Assembly: GCA_934203355.1 (NCBI GenBank)
Contig: CAKPZC010000024.1
Location: 1 to 31,574, forward strand
DNA from: an uncultured Prevotella sp.
GTDB taxonomy: Bacteria > Bacteroidota > Bacteroidia > Bacteroidales > Bacteroidaceae
Length of the DNA: 31,574 nt
Reading direction: 5' to 3'
The notes beneath the pieces were generated by a model. It had not been told where the DNA came from and searched no databases. It was given only the letters and a program-made list of their open reading frames with translations. This document shows positions 25,057-31,574 of the stretch, piece by piece; positions within the stretch are counted from its first letter, which is position 1; the number at the start of each line of letters is the position of its first letter. The translations under genes and the position numbers were made by a program.

Positions 25057-25911
25057 TTATTTTCCTATTTCTTTACAAAACTTCTCTCCCAGCATAAATC
25101 CTTCCTCATACAAACGTTCGAGCTTGGCGGTGTCCTTCTCCATTCTTGTCACCTCCATAGGACGCTCGGGCCGTATGCATATCACCTTGCCTTCTTCTTC
25201 AAGACGGTCAACCATATCGAGCTGACGGTTGTAAGCCTCAAGCCTATGGCTTAGCAACACACGCAGACGCGGATACTTCTTGTAAATGAAATGGGGTATC
25301 TTATGGTCGCGCCCTGTGTGGCGCCAACCCTTATTGCGCGTCAAAACCAGCACATTCCTTTCATGTCCCAACTCCATGGAATGAAGCACGGGGATGCTGT
25401 CGGCAATGCCACCATCGAGCATAGGCACACCATCAACCATGACTATCTTGCTGACATAAGGCAGCGAACTCGACGCCCTCACCACATAGATGGCACGCTG
25501 ACGGTCGCTACGCTCCTGCAGATACTCAGCCCTGCCCGTAAGACAATTGGTAGTGACCATCTCGAAGGTTGCCGGATTGTTGAAGAATGTGTCGTAGTCG
25601 AAGGGAATGAACTCGTTGGGAAACTTGTCGTAGAGCAGTTTTGTGTCGAAAATGCAACCCTGAGTGACAAGGTGGCGCAGCCCTATATAATCATAACGCG
25701 CCAAATAGTCGATGTTAGACACACGGGCGCGACGCGGCTGACGACTCATATACGACATGCCGTTGCAGGCACCAGCCGAAACAGCCACCACATAATTGAA
25801 ATACATCTCATGCTTCATAAAACCGTCGAGCACACCGCTCGTGAACACGCCACGCATGCCCCCACCCTCAAGAACTAATCCTGTATTGCTATCTATTGTC
25901 ATTGTATTCAC
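25057..25911 (-). CDS. Patatin-like phospholipase (YjjU-type)
   Basis: A 284-residue predicted lipid acyl hydrolase, cytoplasmic by sequence (no signal peptide). It has the patatin oxyanion loop GLVLEGGGMRGVFTSGVLDG (residues 11-30), the nucleophile elbow VAVSAGACNG with Ser45, and the second dyad block VPMLDGGIADSIP with Asp166. The first Gly of the usual GxSxG is Ala here (AVSAG); the Ser and Asp are kept, so activity is plausible. RASSSLPYVSK is another family signature. Length fits YjjU-like patatins. A start at Met4 is also possible. It is a single gene convergent with the CBM9-like gene, and both of its flanks carry copies of the interspersed repeat. Confidence 0.9.
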   Translation of the reverse strand: MNTMTIDSNTGLVLEGGGMRGVFTSGVLDGFMKHEMYFNYVVAVSAGACNGMSYMSRQPRRARVSNIDYLARYDYIGLRHLVTQGCIFDTKLLYDKFPNEFIPFDYDTFFNNPATFEMVTTNCLTGRAEYLQERSDRQRAIYVVRASSSLPYVSKIVMVDGVPMLDGGIADSIPVLHSMELGHERNVLVLTRNKGWRHTGRDHKIPHFIYKKYPRLRVLLSHRLEAYNRQLDMVDRLEEEGKVICIRPERPMEVTRMEKDTAKLERLYEEGFMLGEKFCKEIGK

Positions 25912-25930
25912 TGTTTATCTTAGTAACTTA

Positions 25931-26039
25931 ATTTCGCAAGCGAAAGTAGTTATAGGAAGTTATAGGAAGATAACTCGCTTCGCTCGTGAAGTTAATGGAC
26001 AAATGTCCTATTGTCTAAGCAACAAAGCTATTGTCCGTT
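25931..26039. repeat. Interspersed palindrome-rich repeat, copy C (left half)
   Basis: This matches 24861-24980: TTCGCAAGCGAAAG, repeated TATAGGAAGT units, AACTCGCTTCGCTCGTGAAG and the AATGGACAA...TTGTCCGTT arms (one mismatch). Past 26039 it diverges into further GC-rich small palindromes (CTCGGCTTTGCCG-like) up to about 26150. It lies within the leader of the patatin gene. Confidence 0.8.
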
Positions 26040-26188
26040 CGCTCGGCTTTGCCGCTTGCTTGCAAGAACTTCTTGAACGACCAAAGGGAGTGGAATTTCC
26101 TTGAGCTTCGCGAAAAACTTCTTTAATTCCATTAACTTCTGAACTTGCAAAAGTTCAATTGGTAACAACTTGTAATTGCTTTGAACTA

Positions 26189-26196
26189 CAAAATTA
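26189..26196 (-). promoter_or_regulatory. Possible -7 box of the patatin gene
   Basis: TAATTTTG on the minus strand matches TAnnTTTG, but no TTTG was found at the usual 19-base distance. If real, the leader would be about 270 bases and include repeat copy C. The rest of 25912-26322 shows no gene. Confidence 0.35.
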
Positions 26197-26322
26197 GTGA
26201 TTTTTGGTCAAACTTCTGCCAAAACCACCAACTAAATACATATGTTTAACCATCCTACACACAACGACCACAAAAGCACAACAACACGTTATCATAATAA
26301 AACATAAATTAAACCCTCATGT

Positions 26323-26353
26323 TTTGGCATGTCTTTACAAATCATTAACTTTG
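26323..26353 (+). promoter_or_regulatory. Promoter of the peptidase operon
   Basis: TTTG (26323-26326), 19 bases, TAACTTTG (26346-26353) is an exact match to the Bacteroidota consensus, giving a leader of about 20 bases before the ATG at 26381. Confidence 0.8.
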
Positions 26354-26380
26354 CAATTAAACCAATAATAATAATGTAAT

Positions 26381-27781
26381 ATGTTTGACAAAGCCACCTA
26401 CGTAGGCCGTCGCGCCAAGCTCAAGGAACTTGTAAAAGACGGCATTATCATATTATTCGGCAACAATGAGTCGCCATGTAACTACCCTTCAAACGGCTAT
26501 TATCCGTTCCGCCAGGACTCAACGTTCCTCTACTACTTCGGACTCAACCGCGACGGACTCGTGGGAGTAATCGACATCGACAACGACATCGAGACTCTCG
26601 TTGGCAACGACATAGACATTGAGGACATCGTGTGGTATGGCAGCGTGAACAGCGTGCACGATATGGCAGAGAGCGTGGGTGTGAAGAACACCGTACCAAT
26701 GAAGTCGCTCAAGACTATCTGCAACGATGCTATACGACAGAAACGCCGCATACACTTCCTGCCGCCCTACCGCCACGACATCAAAATACAGATATTCAGC
26801 CTGCTCGGCATTCACCCCGTACAGCAGAAGGAAGCAGCAAGCATGGACCTCATCAACGCAGTCATCAAAATGCGCTCGGTGAAAGAACAGCAGGAAATCG
26901 AAGAGCTGGAGCGCGCCGCCGTCATAGGCTACAAGATGCACACAACAGCCATGCGACTCACTAAACCGGGAGTGACCGAGAAATACATCGGTGGACAGGT
27001 GGACGGTGTGGCACTGTCGCACGGAGCCATGACAAGTTTCCCGACAATCTTCAGCCAGCACGGCGAAATAATGCACGGCAACCCGTCGATGGCTGAACTC
27101 GAAAGCGGACGACTCGTACTGTGCGACTGCGGAGCCGAGACAATCAACAACTACTGCTCGGACAACACTCGAACATATCCCGTAAACGGAAAGTTCACAC
27201 AGCGACAGCTCGAAATCTACAGCATCGTGGAGGCTTGTCACGACTATGTGCTCGAGGTGGCAAAACCTGGAGTGAAATATATGGACGTGCACTTTGCCGT
27301 GTGCCGACTGATGACCGACCGACTGAAGGAACTCGGACTGATGAAGGGCGACACCGAAGAGGCTGTGGCAGCCGGTGCACACGCCATGTTCCTGCCTCAC
27401 GGACTCGGCCACATGATGGGCATGGACGTGCACGACATGGAGAACCTCGACCAGATAAACGTGGGATTCGACGAGGAGACACGACCACGACTCGACCAGT
27501 TCGGAACCAACTGTCTGCGCATGGGCAGACGACTTGAGGAGGGATTTGTTGTCACCGACGAGCCGGGTATCTACTTCATTCCTGCACTTATCGACGACTG
27601 GAAGGCATCGGGCCACTGCGCCGAATTCCTCAACTTCGACATGCTTGAAACCTACAAGGACTTCGGAGGCATACGAATTGAGGACGACGTGCTCATCACA
27701 AAGGACGGTTGCCGATTCATAGGCAAGGACCGCATACCCTACCACCCACAGGAAGTAGAGGAGTTTATGAAGAACAACTAA
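26381..27781 (+). CDS. pepP: Xaa-Pro aminopeptidase (aminopeptidase P family, M24B)
   Basis: A 466-residue cytoplasmic dinuclear metallopeptidase that removes N-terminal residues preceding proline. The N-terminal domain (about 1-170) has PFRQDSTFLYYFGLNRDG, the usual aminopeptidase P start. The C-terminal pita-bread domain carries all five metal ligands: Asp249 (LCDCGAE), Asp261 (CSDNTRTYP), His344 (HGLGHMMGMDVHD), Glu394 (VTDEPGIYF) and Glu434 (GIRIEDDVLI). HGNPS and the flanking His residues of the active site are also present. It has its own strong promoter. The next gene, a C1B peptidase, begins 44 bases later with no new promoter, so the two form a peptide-degradation unit. Confidence 0.93.
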   Translation: MFDKATYVGRRAKLKELVKDGIIILFGNNESPCNYPSNGYYPFRQDSTFLYYFGLNRDGLVGVIDIDNDIETLVGNDIDIEDIVWYGSVNSVHDMAESVGVKNTVPMKSLKTICNDAIRQKRRIHFLPPYRHDIKIQIFSLLGIHPVQQKEAASMDLINAVIKMRSVKEQQEIEELERAAVIGYKMHTTAMRLTKPGVTEKYIGGQVDGVALSHGAMTSFPTIFSQHGEIMHGNPSMAELESGRLVLCDCGAETINNYCSDNTRTYPVNGKFTQRQLEIYSIVEACHDYVLEVAKPGVKYMDVHFAVCRLMTDRLKELGLMKGDTEEAVAAGAHAMFLPHGLGHMMGMDVHDMENLDQINVGFDEETRPRLDQFGTNCLRMGRRLEEGFVVTDEPGIYFIPALIDDWKASGHCAEFLNFDMLETYKDFGGIRIEDDVLITKDGCRFIGKDRIPYHPQEVEEFMKNN

Positions 27782-27825
27782 GAAAAAAGTAACAACAACC
27801 AATTAACAACAAATAAAAACAACAA

Positions 27826-29052
27826 ATGAAAAAAATTTTCACTCTTGCGCTAATCGCTGTTTTTGCTTTGGGCGCAAACGCTAAGGCGAAGAAGACTGTC
27901 AACAAGAACAAGCCTGTCTTCACTACCATCAAGGCGAATCCTATCACAAGCGTAAAGGACCAGAACCGTAGCGGCACCTGTTGGGACTACTCTACCCTCT
28001 CGTTCTTCGAGGCTGAAATCCTTAAGGCTACAGGCAAGACCTACGACCTCTGCGAGTCGTTTATTGCCAACAAGGACTATATGGAACGCGCCGTACAGGT
28101 GGTTCGTCTCCACGGCGACTGCCAGTTTGCACAGGGCGGTTCGGCTTACGACGTATTGGCTGTATTGAAGAACCACGGTATCTGCCCAGAGGACGCAATG
28201 CCGTTCCCAGGCTCTCTCTATGGTGACTCACTCAACAACTTCAACGAGTTCTTCGGTCAGCTTGAGCCTTACGTAGCTGGTATCGCACGCAGCAAGGCTG
28301 ACAAGATTTCAGGCCAGTGGAAGGTGGGACTCCAGGGCATCCTCGACGCTTACCTCGGCAAGTGCCCAGAGAAGTTCACATACGAAGGCAAGGAGTACAC
28401 TCCGAAGTCATTTGCCGCAAGCCTCGGCATCGACTTCGACAACTACGTGTCTATCACCAGCTACTCTCACAAGCCTTACTACACACAGTATGCTGTAGAG
28501 GTGCAGGACAACTGGCGCAACCCATTGTCATGGAACCTTCCTCTTGAGGACATGGCACGCATTCTTGAGAACGCCGTAATGAACGGATACACCATTGCAT
28601 GGGGTGGCGACGTTAGCGAGCCGGGCTTCACACGCAAGGGCCTCGCTTACTTCTACGACACCAAGAAGATGGAGAATCTCTCGGGCTCTGACATGGCTCG
28701 CTGGCTCAAGATGTCGCCTGCAAAGCGCACCAACATCGTTGACTCTCTCGGATGCACTGTTCCTGAGCTCACTCCGACAGCCGAGCAGCGCCAGCAGCGC
28801 TTCGACAACTGGGAGCTCACCGACGACCATGGCATGCTTATCTATGGTATCGCCAAGGACCAGTATGGCAAGGAGTACTACATGGTGAAGAACTCTTGGG
28901 GCGAGACTGGCGACTACAAGGGCACATGGTACATGACCAAGAACTATATCGTTGCCAACACTATGGACTACATGGTGAACAAGAACGCTATCCCAGCTGA
29001 CATCCTCAAGAAGATGGAAGACGCTAAGAAGAAGCAGTCGATTGCCGACTAA
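27826..29052 (+). CDS. Exported C1B aminopeptidase C/bleomycin hydrolase-like cysteine peptidase
   Basis: A 408-residue papain-fold peptidase of family C1B. The catalytic set is visible: Gln46 and Cys52 in DQNRSGTCWDYSTLSF, His335 in DDHGMLIYG and Asn356 in MVKNSWGETGDYKGTWY. Unlike the cytoplasmic PepC of lactic acid bacteria it begins with a signal peptide (MKKIFTLALIAVFALGANAK, about residues 1-20), so it should act in the periplasm or be released. The C-terminal extension continues past WYMTKNY to QSIAD. In C1B enzymes the C-terminal tail in the active site restricts cutting to aminopeptidase action; whether that holds here is not clear. Preferred codons (AAG, AAC, GGC, TAC) suggest strong expression. 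A clear terminator follows. Confidence 0.9.
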   Translation: MKKIFTLALIAVFALGANAKAKKTVNKNKPVFTTIKANPITSVKDQNRSGTCWDYSTLSFFEAEILKATGKTYDLCESFIANKDYMERAVQVVRLHGDCQFAQGGSAYDVLAVLKNHGICPEDAMPFPGSLYGDSLNNFNEFFGQLEPYVAGIARSKADKISGQWKVGLQGILDAYLGKCPEKFTYEGKEYTPKSFAASLGIDFDNYVSITSYSHKPYYTQYAVEVQDNWRNPLSWNLPLEDMARILENAVMNGYTIAWGGDVSEPGFTRKGLAYFYDTKKMENLSGSDMARWLKMSPAKRTNIVDSLGCTVPELTPTAEQRQQRFDNWELTDDHGMLIYGIAKDQYGKEYYMVKNSWGETGDYKGTWYMTKNYIVANTMDYMVNKNAIPADILKKMEDAKKKQSIAD

Positions 29053-29072
29053 TACACACATTAAAATATTAT

Positions 29073-29113
29073 AAAAAGTCCGCAAGCACCAACATGGCTT
29101 GCGGACTTTTTTT
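29073..29113 (+). terminator. Intrinsic terminator of the peptidase operon
   Basis: AAAAAGTCCGCAAGC (29073-29087) pairs perfectly with 29097-29111 across a 9-base loop, ending in seven T (29107-29113). It lies 21 bases past the stop codon. Confidence 0.92.
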
Positions 29114-29146
29114 GCACCATAGGCTACCAAATAATGACAATGGCGT

Positions 29147-29234
29147 TACCAGAACCTGAAACACAACGTACCAGAACCTGAAACACAACGTACCAGAACC
29201 TGAAACACGACTTACCAGAACCAGAAATAAAACA
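29147..29234. repeat. 22-bp tandem repeat, four units
   Basis: Units start at 29147, 29169, 29191 and 29213. The first two are identical (TACCAGAACCTGAAACACAA plus CG), the third differs by a few bases and the fourth is degenerate. There are no spacers, so it is a minisatellite, not CRISPR. It lies between the terminator and the promoter region of the next gene. Confidence 0.9.
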
Positions 29235-29291
29235 TACAACACAAACGCAAAATAGAAAAGCAAAAAACATTAAATTGTCAAATTTAATTCT

Positions 29292-29299
29292 TAACTTTG
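29292..29299 (+). promoter_or_regulatory. Probable -7 box of the AAA/PD-(D/E)XK gene
   Basis: TAACTTTG matches TAnnTTTG about 60 bases before the ATG at 29360. No clear TTTG is seen at 19 bases upstream. Confidence 0.5.
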
Positions 29300-29359
29300 C
29301 CTATGCAGAAAGACAGTGCTGCGCATATTCATTATAAATGTATAAAAACAAAATAATTT

Positions 29360-30952
29360 ATGAAATATCCAATTGGCATACAGGACTTCAAATCCATAAT
29401 AGAAGGCGAATATGTATATGTAGACAAGACTGCCTTGATATACAAACTTGCAAAAGAAGGAAAAGTGTATTTTCTGAGCCGACCTCGCAGATTCGGCAAG
29501 AGTTTGCTTATTTCCACCCTTGAATATTACTTCAAGGGTGAGAAAAAACTATTCAATGGACTTGCCATCGATAAATTGGAGAAAGACTGGGAGAAATATC
29601 CGATATTTCACATCGACTTCAACAGTAACAACTTTAGTATAGGCGACACTTTAGAAAAATTGCTCAATGGACTTATCGAGGATTGGGAAAAACAATACAA
29701 CCTAAAAGGCAATACACATTATAGTGTAGGTGAACGTTTTAACAGGCTTCTTGCACATGTTCATGAACAAACAAACAAACGCTGTGTTGTACTAATCGAC
29801 GAATACGACAAGCCACTACTCGATGTACTTGACACTGGCTATTACACAAAAACCCCAAATGGCGACAACATTCTTATAGAAGAATACAACCGCAATATTC
29901 TCAAAGGCTTTTATTCTACATTTAAAGCAGCCGACGCACACCTACAATTTGTAATGCTCACAGGTGTAACTAAGTTCTCGCAAGTAAGTGTATTCAGCGG
30001 TTTCAACCAACCGTCGGATATAAGTATGAATACACATTATGAAGAGATTTGCGGCATCACCAAAAATGAATTGGAATGTGTGTTCCATGAACAAATGGAC
30101 GAAATGGCAAAGAAATTCAAGATATCCAACGAAGAAATGCGCAATATGCTTAAACTTCACTACGACGGATACCATTTCAGCGAAGGCATGACCGACATCT
30201 ACAATCCGTTCAGTGTGCTTAATGCATTCAATAGCGGTACTATTCGCGACTATTGGTTCGCATCTGGAACACCTACATATCTTATACGACTTCTCAACCA
30301 CACTAAAGAAAACCTCGACGAACTCACAGGCAAATATTATGACACTTCGGAATTTGTCGACTACAAAGCAGATGTGGAGAGACCTCTGCCTATGATATAT
30401 CAAAGCGGTTATCTGACAATTAAGGACTACGATCCTCTTACTGGTACATATCTACTTGACCTGCCAAATAACGAAGTGAAAAGAGGGTTTGCAACAGCAA
30501 TAGCCAACAACTACCTGCAACCAAGCACTCCCACACTTTCTGTCATGGCTCAACTCGTACGCTCACTTGCCTACGACGATATGGAGGCATTGAAAAAACA
30601 GTTAACGGCTTTCTTCGCAAGCATCCCATACTCAATGCGGCGTAAGGAGAACGAACAAGAGCGAGAACGCTATTTTCACTATACGTTTTATCTGATATTC
30701 CGCATAATAAGTACATATCTCGTTCTTACTGAATTACAACAAAGTGAAGGACGGGCTGATTGTATCATAGAAACCTCGAATAATATATATATAATTGAAT
30801 TCAAATTAGACGGCACGGCAGAAGAAGCTTTAAAACAAATAGAAGATAAAGGCTACTATCGCCCCTACATTAATGACTCACGCACAATACGTAAAATAGG
30901 TGTCAGTTTCTCGTCGACAACTGGAACCATTAACGATTGGGACGTTAGATAA
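29360..30952 (+). CDS. AAA-ATPase-like and PD-(D/E)XK nuclease-superfamily protein
   Basis: A 530-residue protein of the family with an N-terminal AAA-ATPase-like domain (PF09820 type) and a C-terminal PD-(D/E)XK domain (PF08011, DUF1703 type). The N-terminus KYPIGIQDFKSII...VYVDKTALIYKL is typical. A P-loop-like SRPRRFGKSLL lies at 40-50 and a Walker B VVLIDEYDKPLLD near 142-155. The middle region has LTGVTKFSQVSVFSGFNQPS. The nuclease signature is Asp467 (GRADCIIE) and EFK at about 480-482 (YIIEFKLDGTAEEAL). The family is greatly expanded in Bacteroidota with no settled role; a DNA-related or defence function is only a guess. The base composition is more AT-rich than that of the neighbouring peptidase genes. 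A paralogue starts 59 bases later. Confidence 0.88.
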   Translation: MKYPIGIQDFKSIIEGEYVYVDKTALIYKLAKEGKVYFLSRPRRFGKSLLISTLEYYFKGEKKLFNGLAIDKLEKDWEKYPIFHIDFNSNNFSIGDTLEKLLNGLIEDWEKQYNLKGNTHYSVGERFNRLLAHVHEQTNKRCVVLIDEYDKPLLDVLDTGYYTKTPNGDNILIEEYNRNILKGFYSTFKAADAHLQFVMLTGVTKFSQVSVFSGFNQPSDISMNTHYEEICGITKNELECVFHEQMDEMAKKFKISNEEMRNMLKLHYDGYHFSEGMTDIYNPFSVLNAFNSGTIRDYWFASGTPTYLIRLLNHTKENLDELTGKYYDTSEFVDYKADVERPLPMIYQSGYLTIKDYDPLTGTYLLDLPNNEVKRGFATAIANNYLQPSTPTLSVMAQLVRSLAYDDMEALKKQLTAFFASIPYSMRRKENEQERERYFHYTFYLIFRIISTYLVLTELQQSEGRADCIIETSNNIYIIEFKLDGTAEEALKQIEDKGYYRPYINDSRTIRKIGVSFSSTTGTINDWDVR

Positions 30953-30956
30953 ATGT

Positions 30957-30987
30957 TTTGTCGTTTCAAATTTTAATGCTAACTTTA
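30957..30987 (+). promoter_or_regulatory. Promoter of the second AAA/PD-(D/E)XK gene
   Basis: TTTG (30957-30960), 19 bases, TAACTTTA (30980-30987), with one mismatch at the last base. It begins just after the first paralogue stops, so the second gene has its own start signal. Confidence 0.6.
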
Positions 30988-31011
30988 CACAAGAAAACGA
31001 AATTATAGAGT

Positions 31012-31574
31012 ATGGCAAGAAAACTATATCCTTTAGGCATACAGACATTTGAGCGGATACGCATAGAAAACCGTTTTTATGTGGACAAGACTGAGTACAT
31101 ATATAATATGGTGCATACAGATAGTGCATACGTCTTCTTGAGTCGTCCACGCAGATTCGGCAAGTCGCTTCTTGTCTCCACATTGCAGAGCTATTTTGAG
31201 GGACACAAGGAACTCTTCAAGGGGTTGGCAATGGACAGGTTGGAAAAGGAGTGGACGGAATATCCCGTGCTTCATTTCGACCTTTCGGGTAGCAAGCATC
31301 AAGAAGAAGACCAGCTGAACAGGTATCTTGACTATATTCTTAAAAAAAACGAGCGCAGGTTCGACATTGAGTGTGACGCTGTGGATGCAAATGTACGTCT
31401 GGCAAATCTCATATCTTCCGTCTACAATAAGACGGGCAAGCAGGTGGTTGTGCTTATTGACGAGTATGACGCTCCGTTGCTGGATGTGGTTCATCAAGAC
31501 GAGCGGCTTGAAAACTTGCGATATCTTATGCGCAACTTCTACAGTCCGTTGAAGCAGTGTGAGCCGATGTTGCG
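31012..31574 (+). CDS. Second AAA-ATPase-like (PF09820-type) protein, cut by window end
   Basis: The frame is open from ATG 31012 to the last base (187 codons visible). It encodes LYPLGIQTFERIRIENRFYV, then VDKTEYIYNM, SRPRRFGKSLLVSTLQSYFE (P-loop) and VVVLIDEYDAPLLDVV (Walker B), followed by RYLMRNFYSPLKQCEPML. This is clearly related to the upstream protein (same order, many identical residues) but well diverged, so the pair is an old duplication and not a recent one. The nuclease domain, if present, lies beyond the window. Confidence 0.9.
   Translation, partial: MARKLYPLGIQTFERIRIENRFYVDKTEYIYNMVHTDSAYVFLSRPRRFGKSLLVSTLQSYFEGHKELFKGLAMDRLEKEWTEYPVLHFDLSGSKHQEEDQLNRYLDYILKKNERRFDIECDAVDANVRLANLISSVYNKTGKQVVVLIDEYDAPLLDVVHQDERLENLRYLMRNFYSPLKQCEPML

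Noticed and set aside
26519..27802. Long minus-strand open frame (427 codons) opposite the aminopeptidase P gene
   Set aside because: It mirrors the codon pattern of the real gene, is rich in Val, His and Cys without any recognisable domain, and the plus strand encodes a complete M24 enzyme with all metal ligands.
29147..29234. Possible CRISPR array
   Set aside because: Units are directly adjacent with no spacers, only four units, and no cas genes in the window.

Overview
The window reads as chromosomal DNA of a Bacteroidota bacterium, most likely Prevotellaceae (Prevotella/Segatella-like). The reasons are: Mfa/FimA-type fimbrial lipoproteins, a giant surface protein with a tail resembling a type IX secretion (T9SS) sorting domain, a TIGR02757 protein, DUF3575, tandem AAA-ATPase-like/PD-(D/E)XK genes, and several promoters of the Bacteroidota form TTTG-N19-TAnnTTTG. 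There are no tRNA or rRNA genes, no complete insertion sequence and no CRISPR array.

Region 1 (about 1-18.2 kb, all minus strand) is a fimbrial (type V pilus-like) locus. In transcription order it holds a DUF3575 outer-membrane protein, a short remnant of another gene, an Mfa1-like major fimbrillin lipoprotein, a FimB/Mfa2-like anchor lipoprotein, a minor fimbrillin lipoprotein, and, 15 bases later, a 4316-residue secreted protein made of about eight parallel beta-helix modules. A 32-bp perfect inverted repeat separates the major fimbrillin from the genes after it. The coupling of a Mfa-type pilus operon to a giant beta-helix protein is the most interesting system here.

Region 2 (18.3-22.6 kb, minus strand) holds central metabolism and decay. 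It contains glutamate dehydrogenase (gdhA) with a palindromic terminator, a 343-bp intergenic array of heptamer repeats facing each other, citrate synthase (gltA), a small scar in which pieces of GDP-mannose dehydratase and GDP-fucose synthase genes are joined, and a TIGR02757-family gene.

Region 3 (22.7-29.1 kb) holds an SGNH-hydrolase remnant next to an inverted repeat and a minisatellite, then trmD (apparently leaderless) followed by a secreted CBM9-like protein on the plus strand. A patatin-like phospholipase on the minus strand is flanked by two copies of a palindrome-rich interspersed element, whose third copy is at base 1. A two-gene peptidase unit follows (M24 aminopeptidase P and a secreted C1B bleomycin-hydrolase-like peptidase) and ends at a clear intrinsic terminator.

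Region 4 (29.1-31.6 kb) has a 22-bp tandem repeat and then two consecutive, related AAA-ATPase-like/PD-(D/E)XK nuclease-fold genes, the second cut off by the window end.
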